Origin: Rozella allomycis CSF55
Lineage: Eukaryota > Rozellomycota
Length of the DNA: 64,000 bases
Assembly: GCA_000442015.1 (NCBI GenBank)
Contig: KE561158.1
Span: 9,746 to 73,745 of the forward strand
Direction: 5' to 3'
Every line of letters starts with the position of its first letter. The first letter of the stretch is position 1. This document shows, piece after piece, positions 47,263 to 57,428 of this stretch. The notes beneath the pieces are model-generated. The model had not been told where the DNA came from. It saw only the letters and a list, made by a program, of their open reading frames with translations, and did not search any database. A program made the translations under genes and the position numbers.

Positions 47263-48732
47263 TTAAACAATCGACATGCGTCGTTGTTTCCCTTCAACCT
47301 CTGTGTCTGTATTCGTCGAGTCAATGGAGTTGGTCCTTGTTATAATAGACACGTTTCTTTTATTCCAAAAGTATTTAATTAGAACAATTGCAAGTATTAA
47401 AGTCACTAAAGCGCCTATGGATATCAGTAGGAAGGTAAGCCAGTCGAGTCCGGTGTATTTCTTAATCAATAAAGCGATATCATTTTCCGTTGCATCACTT
47501 GGAAGATTTGAAAGTTGTACTAGCTGTTTACCGGTTTCGTTAGTCCATATACTCTTTAGAAGTAAGTTTGGCGACCCGTTAATGGTGTCAGACCTGAGGA
47601 CTCCATGAGACGATAAATCAAGTAATTTTCCTCTTATTTGGGCTGGGGTAAGAGAACTATTTTCTTCCAACATAAGCGCGATTATTCCTGTGACGAAAGG
47701 TGCGGCCATAGAAGTGCCACTCATTCTCATGTACCCATTTGAAGACTTTCCAGGAAGTGTAGAAGAATAAATACCATCACCTGGAGCGAAAATGTCAACA
47801 CATGACCCATAGTTGCTATATGATGCACCAGTGTCTGACTTTGTTGATGCCGCGACGTTTAAAACATCTTTTAATGACCCTGGAGAGCTAGTACATGCAT
47901 CTGTCGCACCATTTCCTGAAGCTGTTACGATTTGGACGCCATTGTCGATAAGTTTTTGGGCAAGAGATTCAACAAAACTAGATTTATCACCACCCACAGA
48001 CATGTTAATAACCGCCGGCTTTTTGTGATTCACTAACAGCCATTCTAAAGCATCTGCCAGATTTGAGTTTTCTCCAACACCTGAACATGATATAACTCTT
48101 ATCGTCATTATATTGGCTTGTTTTGCTACACCAACATTTCTTCCTGCTGCGATTCCAGCAACGTGTGTACCATGACCTGTGCAATCATCTGTTGTGTTAA
48201 AAATGGAATACACTACCGATGCTCTTTGGTCAAATTCAGCGTGAGATGTGTAGAGTCCTGAATCAATGGTGTATATATTAACTCCTTTCCCTGTCAAATT
48301 AAATCGATAACTCCCATCCAATGGCAATTTTGTTTGATCAATTCTATCTAAACCCCATGGCGCATTCTCCATAACTTGATACGCTTCAAAAATTTTCTCT
48401 CGTTCAATATATTCAATAAATGGTATTTTTCTTAGCAAACTTAACGGTAATTCACCAGGACAACACATGTGCATTCCTCCATTAGAGTACTTTGATTTCA
48501 CATTGAGGCCAAATTCAACAAGAAGATTTGATGCTCTGTCCAAGAATTCCATGCTTTCTTCCGAGAATTTAATAAAATAACAATTTGAAGAAGTTTGTTT
48601 CGAAGGATCCCCCATAATAATTGGGATATCTTGTTCCACTTCCAAAAGAATGCTCTTTAAAGTATCTACTTGCAAAGAATGTAGCATTTCAAAGAAATGA
48701 CCAATAATAAACAAGATAAAATATCCTCTCAT
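47263..48732 (-). CDS. Subtilisin-like serine protease with a C-terminal membrane anchor
   Basis: 489 residues, no intron. A signal peptide (about 1-20) and inhibitor I9-like propeptide precede an S8 proteinase-K-type domain with catalytic Asp (IYTIDSGLYTSHAEF), His (GHGTHVAGIAAG), oxyanion region (VTASGNGATDAC) and Ser (SGTSMAAPFVTGI). A hydrophobic anchor (about 437-459) and a short basic cytoplasmic tail follow. It is a secretory-pathway or surface protease. The anchor is unusual for this subfamily, which is mostly secreted. Confidence 0.93.
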   Translation of the reverse strand: MRGYFILFIIGHFFEMLHSLQVDTLKSILLEVEQDIPIIMGDPSKQTSSNCYFIKFSEESMEFLDRASNLLVEFGLNVKSKYSNGGMHMCCPGELPLSLLRKIPFIEYIEREKIFEAYQVMENAPWGLDRIDQTKLPLDGSYRFNLTGKGVNIYTIDSGLYTSHAEFDQRASVVYSIFNTTDDCTGHGTHVAGIAAGRNVGVAKQANIMTIRVISCSGVGENSNLADALEWLLVNHKKPAVINMSVGGDKSSFVESLAQKLIDNGVQIVTASGNGATDACTSSPGSLKDVLNVAASTKSDTGASYSNYGSCVDIFAPGDGIYSSTLPGKSSNGYMRMSGTSMAAPFVTGIIALMLEENSSLTPAQIRGKLLDLSSHGVLRSDTINGSPNLLLKSIWTNETGKQLVQLSNLPSDATENDIALLIKKYTGLDWLTFLLISIGALVTLILAIVLIKYFWNKRNVSIITRTNSIDSTNTDTEVEGKQRRMSIV

Positions 48733-48894
48733 GTTGTGTAACGCAACAAAGGGGTGTCAGATGTTCGACCCAATAGAACTTAATGTTGTTTATTTATAGA
48801 AATCTAAATATTCTGGTGCGAATTACTACTTCATATTTTATGCAAAAGCGTTAAATTTTAACTAGCAGTGGGTAATAATCGCAGGAGAGGGAAA

Positions 48895-49471
48895 CTAAGA
48901 ATTCAAATATGAAAGAATTTTCTTTCTTTTTTCATTTTCCAGTTTGTGTTTCTTCAATATTTCTTTTTTAGTTTTCTGGCGATACTATGTTTTAATCATT
49001 TGGATTTTTTACGAATTCGAATGGGTTCTGTTTTTCTGATTCAACTTCTTTAATATCAATACTCATGCCCAGACCTTTGCGATCTAATTTCTTAGCATAT
49101 GTAATGGGTTTTGTAATTCCTTCAGCGTGTTTTCCAAGGCCTTTTCCTTCCCATCCCGCCTTTTTTAGTAGCTGATAACCAACATTATTGACAGGCAAGT
49201 CATATGTGGGTATATAGACAGGATTATTTTTTATTGTATCTTTTCGCGATAATATATGTGAAAATGATATTTGATGATCATGCCGAGACGCGTCTGAAAT
49301 TATGACATTACAGTCTTGGCAAAAAAATGAACAGTCTTGTATATTTAGTGTTTTCCTTGTTGTATGCACTTGTTGGGTTAAATTTTTATAGAAATCCGAT
49401 GGATTAAAATCGTCTCCTGGTGGAGTTCTCATTTGAGAATTTAACGAAATTCTAAACCTAAACATCTTCAT
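48895..49471 (-). CDS. G-patch domain protein (GPANK1-like)
   Basis: The centre has a CxxC zinc-like pair (FFCQDCNVIISDASRHDHQ), then a G-patch (VGYQLLKKAGWEGKGLGKHAEG) and a basic region. G-patches activate DEAH helicases in splicing or ribosome assembly. A 28-nt intron (GTAAAAAATCC...ATAG) near 48980-49010 adds a Lys-rich last exon (YRQKTKKEILKKHK) ending at 48895. Without it the product would stop at 48992. The layout matches GPANK1 without the ankyrin repeats. Confidence 0.75.
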
Positions 49472-49539
49472 TCAAGACTTTAAATTAAAGTCTTGAAGTC
49501 TTTAATGTATTGAAAATCAAAATGCGAGAAATGTGATTT

Positions 49540-51030
49540 TTATTTCTTCTTTTTTGCACTGGCTGATTTTTTGCCGCTTTTCTAAGACAAAGGAAAGGGA
49601 AAAGATTTACCGGCTGCTTTGATTTTGCCTTCTTTTGTTTTTTCCTTTCAATATGCCCCCTCCAGAGTGCCTGTATTTTAATTGCGGCGCTAATCATTAT
49701 TTTTTCATCTTCTTGCTTCTTTTTCTCGGCCTCTTCGGCTATCCTCTGTTGTTCGACAATAAAGTCATATTCCTTCTTTATATCAGCGAATCTTTGCTCT
49801 AATTCTTGTAATTGGGCTTTTTCTTCTCTGTACATTGCCTTTAAAAAAGTGAATAGCTTCTTACTGATGTTTCTTCTATTTCATTTTGTTTTTCTTCCAT
49901 TTCTTGGTCATATTTATGGATCCAATTTTCCACTTCTGTTTCCATTTTGAATTTCTTTTTTCGAAGCATTGTTTCTTCATCTTGGTTTTTAGCTTGAACT
50001 TCAAACAACTTTTTCGTCAAGTCTGCAATTTCAGGTTTAAGCTTGCCTTCCTATTGCTATTTGACCTAATTGAATACCTTTTCTTTAAATGCCGTTTGAT
50101 CCATAGCTTCGCGCTGCTTAAACTTACTTTCTTGCTTTGATGCAGTTGCTTCTGACTTTACTTTAATGTCCTGTAATTGTTCCTTAAGACGTTTAATATT
50201 TTCATTCTTAATTCCAATTTCCGTTATCCTGCTTTTCTTGGCTACTTCAAGTTCTTCCCTTAAAGTAGCGATTTCTTCGTTTGTCTAGCGTTTATGTTTT
50301 CATTAAAACTTACTTTCCTCTCCTTTGCTAAAATGTGAGATAAATGCTCTTGAATTTTCTTATCTTCATCAATTGTTGTCTGCAGTTTTTCTTTCACGAC
50401 ATATATAAGATCTTTCCACAATACAATATATTCATGCATATTTTCATCAAGAAGGCTGTCGTAGTTTTCGATTTTGGCTAAGATATCGTGAATGCTAATT
50501 AGGCTCCGACATGCAGATCGAGTGGCGGCTTTCAATTTTCGGACCTCGTCTTTTAAAAAATCAGGCTTTATTACAAAGACTTATAATTATACCATCTGAG
50601 ATATATACCTCAGGTTTTTGGCTGATATTTCGCTGTTAGGGTCGCTTTCTGTTTCTTCCTTAAATTTTTGCAAGTACTTATCATAAACTGACTGATATTT
50701 TATTTCACAATTTCTAAACTCCTGGATTTTAAATATTTATGCCTAACTTACTGTTAAATTTTCGAAAATTTCTGCTCCCAAAACTCTGGCCAAAGCAGAG
50801 TCGGGATATAAAGGAACAGACTCAACAATCTCCATTTTTCTTAAAGCTTCTTGTAAAACGCTTAAAATACGATAGCCTTCTATATTCAAGTTGGATGATT
50901 GCATCTTTTTATTGGTCTCACTGAAGTTTGAGGTTTCTTCATCTGAACTCCATTCAGTTTGATGTTTTGGAGGAGAAGATACGCGTGTGTGAACTGTAGT
51001 GAAATTCTTTTGATTGATTGGAGGGAACAT
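49540..51030 (-). CDS. DRC10: Dynein regulatory complex protein 10 (IQCD)
   Basis: A long coiled-coil protein with the DRC10/IQCD start IEGYRILSVLQEALRKMEIV, helical repeats in the middle and a C-terminal IQ motif (AIKIQALWRGHIERKK) for calmodulin. DRC10 is part of the nexin link that regulates axonemal dyneins. Six introns (30, 27, 29, 27, 26 and 29 nt) give a product of about 430 residues, close to animal DRC10. With ODAD4 it is the second axonemal gene in this window. Confidence 0.78.
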
Positions 51031-51422
51031 TTGTTGTTGTCAACTGATAAATTTTCAAATAAACTTTTAAACAGATTTGATGAATTAATAAAAACAAGAA
51101 ACAAATTAAGAGAGTATATTTAATGCATTCCCAACCATCGATTTTGTTCATATTCATTCATGATATTTTGAATGATCAAGACAACAATGCAACATTCCTT
51201 CTCATGCCCGAGAATCCCGGAAGACATACATATATACGATTTCTCATTTCAGAGTATTCAAGAGTTCTGTGTATTGATCGATCACGCTATTCTACAATGA
51301 CATGTATAGAATATTTGCAGTGACCTTCAATTAGTTTAAGGTGTATGGTTATCTGATATTTTTGTATAAGAGATGAAAATTGGCATTAATTTAGATATAA
51401 TGCAGGTTTATGATTTACTGCT
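51031..51422. other. Intergenic, nothing supported
   Basis: AT-rich sequence between the DRC10 start and the aprataxin stop. The open frames here are short and unlike known proteins. The 5' regulatory region of DRC10 must lie here. Confidence 0.4.
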
Positions 51423-52330
51423 TTATTTATTATGAATGAACAAATGGTCCTTTAAAGCAACAAACGTTGAAAACCGATGTTCACAAGAATTGCATTTTAG
51501 TTCACTCTTTAGTAGACTCTTTGCTTTCGTTTCATCAACCTCTTAAAATTGGAAGAGTCTTTTACTTTGATTCTACCAAACTCTAATAGTTGCTGAATTA
51601 TTTCATCAATTTTCATAAAGAAACTAGTATTAAAAGAATTCCAATGCTTTTTATTCTTCAAGCAATCAGAAATGTAATCTTTAGAAATTACATGAAGATG
51701 AAGTGGTCATAAATCAAAATAAAATCTTATTTTTACTTCATTGAAGGAATCATGTGGAATCCCATATTAAATTCGGTGCTTTTGGCATGTTGGGGAATGT
51801 CGCGCGCTGCAACCTCCTTGAAATGGCGCAATAAAGGGATATGACTTTCATTGAGGTCTAAGATACTCAACAGGTGCGGATTTCTTGGAAGAATTAGATA
51901 ATGATATTTAGACTGAAAGAATTATCGCATCATTTGATTACTTTTGGGTACATGTCCTTAATCATAACAACTTGACTATCACTGTAAATAATTTCATCTT
52001 GATATTTTGAAGGATTATCTAAGTAAACCCTTAGTCCTTCTGTCCAGTGACTTCTCTTATTTTTCTGAACATTTGGAAGTGACACCCTCTTTGCGATTGC
52101 CAAAATATCTACCTATAACTGAAACCAATCTTGATCCCGAGCTTCAATTTGGGATGTAGGAACAGTGACTTTTATAATCTATTTTGAGAATTTGCAGTGT
52201 ATTACGTTTAGACGTGCATTTCCTTGAAATATTGGTTCCCTCGACACCTGTATATTCTCTGTTGGACGATCTTCAGTGATATTAATTTCTTGTACTCGAT
52301 TTCATAAATAATTATGACCTTACAATATTT
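51423..52330 (-). CDS. Aprataxin (DNA adenylate hydrolase), 5' end uncertain
   Basis: The HIT domain is clear: HWTEGLRVYLDNP, VVMIKDMYPKSKYHYLILPR, FNMGFHMIPSM, LHLHVISKDYISDCLKNKKHWNSF, then a C2H2 finger CNSCEHRFSTFVALKDHLFIH. Aprataxin removes 5'-AMP left by failed DNA ligation. Introns include 29 nt before SKYHY, 26 nt before the finger, and 29 nt at 51708-51736, which ends in TG. With that splice the first histidine of the triad reads Pro. An upstream in-frame TAG near 52110 could not be resolved with confidence, so the N-terminal domain is undetermined. Confidence 0.8.
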
Positions 52331-52739
52331 CCCACGCCATGTCCTTTCGACAACTACCACACTGATGATTGACTATTTCAGATTACGTTACTTTGAATTT
52401 GAGATCAATGATTTGAGATTATTTAATGATCCAGACAATTTTTTCGATTTATGTGATGNGCACTGATGATTGACTATTTCAGATTAGGTTACTTTGAATT
52501 TGAGATGAATTTTTTGAGATTATTTAATGATCCAGACAATTTTTTCGATTTATGTGATGATATAATCTTCATGATTTCCTCTGGGCAGTCGTAAACCAAC
52601 AAATTCAGCGATGATCCTTGTGACGCCTATAATCACTTATAAGGATATAAAACCTTAGACAGCAGTTCAAAAGATTCCATAGCTGATAACATTCTATTCT
52701 TGTAGCCTAAAAGAGGCAAGGCAACGTCAAAAATACTCA
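52331..52739 (-). CDS. Unrecognised exons upstream of aprataxin, interrupted by a contig join
   Basis: From the ATG ending at 52739 (MSIFDVALPLLGYKNRM) a 27-nt intron and then a Lys/Ser-rich stretch can be read (LLVYDCPEEIMKIISS), reaching the N at 52459. The sequence 52361-52458 is repeated on the other side (52460-52560). A further 30-nt intron gives NVVVVERTWRGKYCK. These may be the first exons of the aprataxin gene or a separate gene. No domain was recognised. Confidence 0.35.
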
Positions 52740-52777
52740 TGGGAAATTCCAAAAACATTTTTTATGAAAAATGAAAT

Positions 52778-53527
52778 TTATTTCTTTTGTTCAGTCTTCT
52801 TTGGAGCAGCTTTCTTTGGCTCTTCACCATACTGAGCTAAAAGAGCATCTTTCTTGGCTTGAACACGAGCAGCACGACGTTCACGGACGTTCTTGTTTCT
52901 TGCACGTTGAGCTTCAGCTTGATCACTTGATTCAAATTTATGAATAAAATTTACGCTAACAATTTGGCACGTTGTTTTTCATTCTTGGCCTTGATGATAT
53001 ATTCCATCAAAACACGCTTGTTCTTGAAAACATTACCCTTTGACTTGAGGTAAAGTTCACGGTACAAATGCTTGTCAATTTTGCCAGCTTCCCTGTATTT
53101 TCTTAGGAGGCGTCTCAAGACACGTTGACGGCGCATCCAGATGACCATGCTTGGCATACGAGCTTCAGCAGTACCTTGGCGTTTACCATATCCAGTATGA
53201 CGACCTTTACGCTTGGCAGCCAATCTTTCACGAACACGGAATCTGGAGTGCATAGCTTGTGGTTGACGGATGATCAAACCATCTTTTACTAACTTGCGAA
53301 TATCTTTGCCTAAAATTAAAATATGTTCAACAAAAAAATATTAAAGCAAATTGAATGATCGTGTAATTTGAAACAGTTGCTTACGAGAATTTGCATTTCC
53401 GATGTTTTCAGTTTCCTTTGGATCCAACCAAACTTTGCGTTTTCCACATCCGAGAACGGAAGCTGCTAAACGTTTCTGAGAGCGTAAATTTGGCCTAAAC
53501 GTAACATATATAAGCTTAAAATTACAT
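52778..53527 (-). CDS. RPL19: 60S ribosomal protein eL19
   Basis: eL19 landmarks: [77 protein letters not shown] and [17 protein letters not shown]. The tail is Lys/Ala-rich. Three introns: 53495-53525 (31 nt) splits the start codon as AT|G, one of about 75 nt follows residue ~40, and one of 29 nt lies near the C-terminus. The stop is at 52778-52780. The strongly skewed codon choice fits high expression. Confidence 0.96.
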
Positions 53528-53706
53528 TAGAGGGAAATTTACAGGGGTCGTATTCGAAAAAAAAATTCACAAATTTTGGAATTGGAATTATCAGAAATTC
53601 TAAAAACTCTGTTTTTCACCATAAAATAACGAGTTTATAACTTTTATGAAAAATTTATCCCCATTTGTATATCTATTTGATAACACTCATTTTTCAATTT
53701 TTGTAA

Positions 53707-53964
53707 ATGTCGAAAATATTTGATAGCACTAAAGAGCCCAATATTATCGGAGTAACTAAAGTATGGTAAATCAGTTATGTTATTTATTAAAGGATAGGAA
53801 TATACTTTCTTACAGTTGCGGGATATTTAGGTGCCAAAGCCTATTTATCTCGAGAAAGAAGAAATGAAGCAAAATTGAAGTTTGAGAGAAATCAAGAGAG
53901 AATAAGAAATAAGAACTTTATGTATAATGAACCAATGCAGAAGAAGAAATATGAATATTACTAA
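53707..53964 (+). CDS. Small single-pass membrane protein
   Basis: A 27-nt intron (53766-53792) gives a 76-residue product: a short polar start, one hydrophobic helix (VWIGIYFLTVAGYLGAKAYL), then a basic helix rich in Arg/Lys/Glu and ending YEYY. The shape resembles small mitochondrial or ER membrane proteins, but no family is recognised. Confidence 0.6.
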
Positions 53965-54021
53965 TAAATGAACTTTCAACCCAGATGAATGTCAATTGAT
54001 TAATACAACATGTTTATTGAT

Positions 54022-56336
54022 CTATGTTGCTTCTTCTATTTCTTCGTCTGGAACAGATACGTATCCTTCATTTGATACACTTTTATATTTATAGTTTTTG
54101 CAAATGCGCATATATAGGAGAATTGCCAGCACTAAAATACCCGAATACATGACGGATGTNGGAACAGATACGTATCCTTCATTTGATGCACTTTTATATT
54201 TATAGTTTTTGCAAATGCGGATATATAGGAGAATTGCCAGCACTAAAATACCCGAATACATGACGGATGTCCACATTTCATGATGTGGAATATTACCAAT
54301 TGGATCAAAAAGGTTAAATAGGATTACTAATAGGTTACCGAGAGCTATCGCTAAAAGCCATCCTGACTGGCAAATCGATTTCATCGATGAAGGTGCTTGT
54401 GAGTATGCTATATAAAGTCATTAATATTGTCTACCAAATTCCAAACCAGTTATACTAACCAATACTTCCCCGCATGTAAGAACGATGTATTGAGGTATTT
54501 GCCACAAAATTGATATACAGTTATCATTGCATTGAGAGGCATCACTAAGTCTAGGGCCAGTCATGGTATTATCAATTTCAAATTGGAGATATGCTGACAT
54601 TAAAAATGCTACAAGCGCAATTATCAAACCCGCGCCAATTTTCCTTAGTGCGGTTAATTTGATGCCAAATTTCCTGACAGCAGGGAAAATAAGTTTTTGA
54701 AATAAAGGAATCATAATTAAAATGAAAACAGTGTTCCAAACCTGCATTGATTCTGGAGGAATTGAAATTGTGCTGCCGAATATTGACGCTTTATGGTTCA
54801 TTTGCCAAACCTGTGCCGTCCATCTAGATCCTTGTTGATCATAGATCATCCAAAAAACTGACAGTGGAGCGAAAATAATCAAGACAGAAAACACAGACTT
54901 GATTTCATCTATAGTTTTGCGGTCAAATAACGGGTATGCGTAATATAACCAATGGTTAGGTAATTCGGCCTCAGATTCTTCCCTTTTCCTTTTTCTTCTC
55001 TCTTTTATTGCAGTTTTTACAACATTAAACATCAAAATAGAAACATTCCCACTTAGAGGTCTGTGTTTGTAGGATTTAGAGCCAATAACAAACAAGCAAG
55101 TCGCTACAATTAACAAGATCGCGGGCAAGCCAAAAGCCAATGGAAAACATTGATCAGATCCAAAACTTTTGAATTTTAATAAAAAAATTACCATTGAACA
55201 TTTTCCCTAATCCATGGAGTTATTATCATGGAAAAGAAACTTCCCGCATTTATCGAAAAATAGAACAGCGAGAAAAATAACGCTGATTGCTTAACCTGTG
55301 AAGCATCGAATTGATCACCACCAAAAGAAACAACACAGGGCTTTTTTGTTTGATTGTAATATTTACCTTGATACCTCCTGTACCTATAGCTAACAATAGA
55401 AGCCCAATTAAAGCCCCATAGGGCTGTGGTGGATTGCCGGCAACAGATGGAAATGCAGTCACTGCCATTACTATGTTCCCAATAATATATACAATAGAAA
55501 GAGTTAAAATTGTTCTATATTTTCCCCAATAGCTATCTGCTAAAATAGCCCCTATTCAAATATAACATTGGCGTCATACCGAATAATGGAAAAAAATATG
55601 CCAACATGACAAATGAATGATAAATCGAAGTAGCCATTCCATCAGGGAATCTCAAAAACTGTGCTAGGTATGTCCACAGAATTGCCCGCATTCCATAGTA
55701 AGAAAACCTCTCGCAGAACTCATTACCGATTATAAAAANGCTTCCCGCATTTATCGAAAAATAGAATAGCGAGAAAAACAATGCGGACTGTTTAACCTGT
55801 GAAGCATCGAATTGATCACCACCAAAAGAAACAACACAGGGCTTTTTTGTTTGATTGTAATATTTACCTTGATACCTCCTGTACCTATAGCTAACAATAG
55901 AAGCCCAATTAAGGCCCCATAAGGCTGTGGTGGATTGCCAGCAACAGATGGAAATGCAGTCACTGCCATTACTATGTTCCCAATAATATATACAATAGAA
56001 AGAGTTAAAATTGTTCTATATTTTCCCCAATAGCTATCTGCTAAAATAGCCCCTATTCAAATATAACATTGGCGTCATACCGAATAATGGAAAAAAATAT
56101 GCCAACATGACAAATGAATGATAAATCGAAGTAGCCATTCCATCAGGGAATCTCAAAAACTGTGCCAGATATGTCCACAGAATTGCCCTCATTCCATAGT
56201 AAGAAAACCTCTCGCAGAACTCATTACCGATTATAAAAAATACAGATTTTGGAAGTGAATCACTAGAATGATTATCGGACCCCATTATTTCAGTAGGGCC
56301 TCCGGCTTCCAATAATTTATCTGAATCTTCCGACAT
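54022..56336 (-). CDS. POT/PTR2 proton-coupled oligopeptide transporter, duplicated at two joins
   Basis: Twelve-helix major facilitator of the POT family: FFIIGNEFCERFSYYGMRAIL, LADSYWGKYRTI, GTGGIKPCVVSFGGDQF, FYFSINAGSFFS and the FWMIYDQQGSRW motif. It imports di- and tripeptides with protons at the plasma membrane. Introns of 28, 26, 26 and 27 nt were found. The N at 55739 is flanked by about 490-nt near-identical copies (55239-55738 and 55740-56230), and the N at 54160 by about 110-nt copies. The real gene should contain each once. Confidence 0.9.
55239..56230. repeat. Near-identical 490-nt duplication around an N
   Basis: The two halves, split by the N at 55739, encode the same helices of the peptide transporter with a handful of differences. 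The break points fall inside exons and the copies would destroy the reading frame. This is a contig-end overlap or unmerged alleles rather than a biological repeat. Confidence 0.8.
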
Positions 56337-56413
56337 TAAATTAATTTGGAAAAATCTAAAATTGATTTATAGAAACTGCTAAGAATTCAAGTAGGCTTTA
56401 AAAAATTTATTCG

Positions 56414-56860
56414 TTAACGAATTGCAATACATTTTCGCTTCTCCGCCGCCTCGCTTTTGGCGACTCTGAGTTTCAAAACGCCATTATCCAAAGTAGCCTC
56501 TGTCTTTTCTGGATCCACTTGTGCCGGTAATCTCACACTTCGCTTCATTTTTCCGTAGAACCTCTCCGTCAAATGAATTGTTCCATTATTTTCGTCTCTT
56601 TGATCTCTCCTCTCTGTTTCCACTGTCAGCACATTATCTTCCAAGTTTACGGAAATGTCCTCTTTCGCTATGCCCGGCAGATCGGCTTGTATCACATACG
56701 CGTTATCGAGTTCCGATATATCAAGAGCTAACTGTGGTTTAATATGAGTTGATTTAAATGGCTTTGAAACCTGCTTGTTGCTAGCAGGCTCATCAAAAAA
56801 GTCGTGTAAACGTTGTTCAATGTAGCGATCAAAGTTATCAACTGGTGTTATTCCAAACAT
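56414..56860 (-). CDS. Small heat shock protein (Hsp20/alpha-crystallin)
   Basis: 148 residues, no intron. An N-terminal FDRYIEQRLHDFF helix leads to an alpha-crystallin domain: YVIQADLPGIAKEDISVNLEDNVLTVETER, then FYGKMKRSVRLPAQVD and ATLDNGVLKLRVAK. The end is CIAIR, which supplies the I-x-I type motif for oligomer assembly. It is an ATP-independent holdase. The promoter has a perfect three-unit heat shock element and a TATA box. Confidence 0.96.
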   Translation of the reverse strand: MFGITPVDNFDRYIEQRLHDFFDEPASNKQVSKPFKSTHIKPQLALDISELDNAYVIQADLPGIAKEDISVNLEDNVLTVETERRDQRDENNGTIHLTERFYGKMKRSVRLPAQVDPEKTEATLDNGVLKLRVAKSEAAEKRKCIAIR

Positions 56861-57112
56861 ATAGTTATTGGTATTAATTATGGAAAGTCATAAGTGCGCG
56901 CCTATTTATATTGTGACCCATCGATTTCTGGAAATTTCGAGATGTCTGATCAGATTCGGAGAATTTCTACAAAATCTTATCNAGAGAGTCATTAGTGCGC
57001 GCCTATTTATATTGTGGCCCATCGATTTCTGGAAATTTCGAGATGTCGGATCAGATTCGGAGAATTTCTACCGAATCTTATCGAACGACATGAAGTTGAT
57101 AATTGAACATGT
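56861..57112 (-). promoter_or_regulatory. Hsp20 promoter with heat shock elements (segment duplicated at an N)
   Basis: A three-unit heat shock element TTCTGGAAATTTC lies at 56926-56938, with further half-sites to about 56970 and a TATA box (TATAAATAGG on the minus strand) near 56902-56911. The block 56882-56981 is repeated as 56983-57083 across the N at 56982, so the element appears again at 57027-57039. The repeat is probably an assembly overlap; the element itself is convincing. Confidence 0.75.
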
Positions 57113-57164
57113 AGTATAAATTTATTTATTCATATTCAATTGACTCTTCTGAGATGATAATGGC

Positions 57165-57362
57165 TCAGCCATTAATAATAGGACTACTCAAACGTGACGA
57201 AATTTGGAAGGGAACAGCAAAATAAATTTGCAACATGATTGGCACAGACATTGGCACTAACAAATTTAGAAAACGGAACAACAAAGTTACGATTACAGAG
57301 GGGGTCAGGATAAAAATATCCTCTTTGGTTTGCATGAAAATAATAATTATACCTAAAATCAT
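57165..57362 (-). CDS. Small hydrophobic frame, possible micro-gene
   Basis: A 65-codon frame with a hydrophobic core (VTLLFRFLNLLVPMSVPIMLQIYF). A 30-nt GT-AG segment inside it (GTATAATTATT...CCAAAG) can be removed without breaking the frame. No family is recognised. It lies between the Hsp20 and thaumatin-like promoters, so it may also be chance. Confidence 0.3.
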   Translation of the reverse strand: MILGIIIIFMQTKEDIFILTPSVIVTLLFRFLNLLVPMSVPIMLQIYFAVPFQISSRLSSPIING

Positions 57363-57428
57363 GAAAATGATCTATTCAAGTCCACTCTATATAAATAGCA
57401 CTCATACCCCCGTTTCAAACTTTCAAAC

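Noticed and set aside
49886-50140. Plus-strand Phe-rich frame across DRC10
   Set aside because: It is the antisense shadow of a Lys/Glu-rich coiled coil on the minus strand.
54022-56336. Tandem peptide-transporter genes
   Set aside because: The duplicated blocks meet at single Ns inside exons and would break both copies. One gene with unmerged contig ends explains it better.
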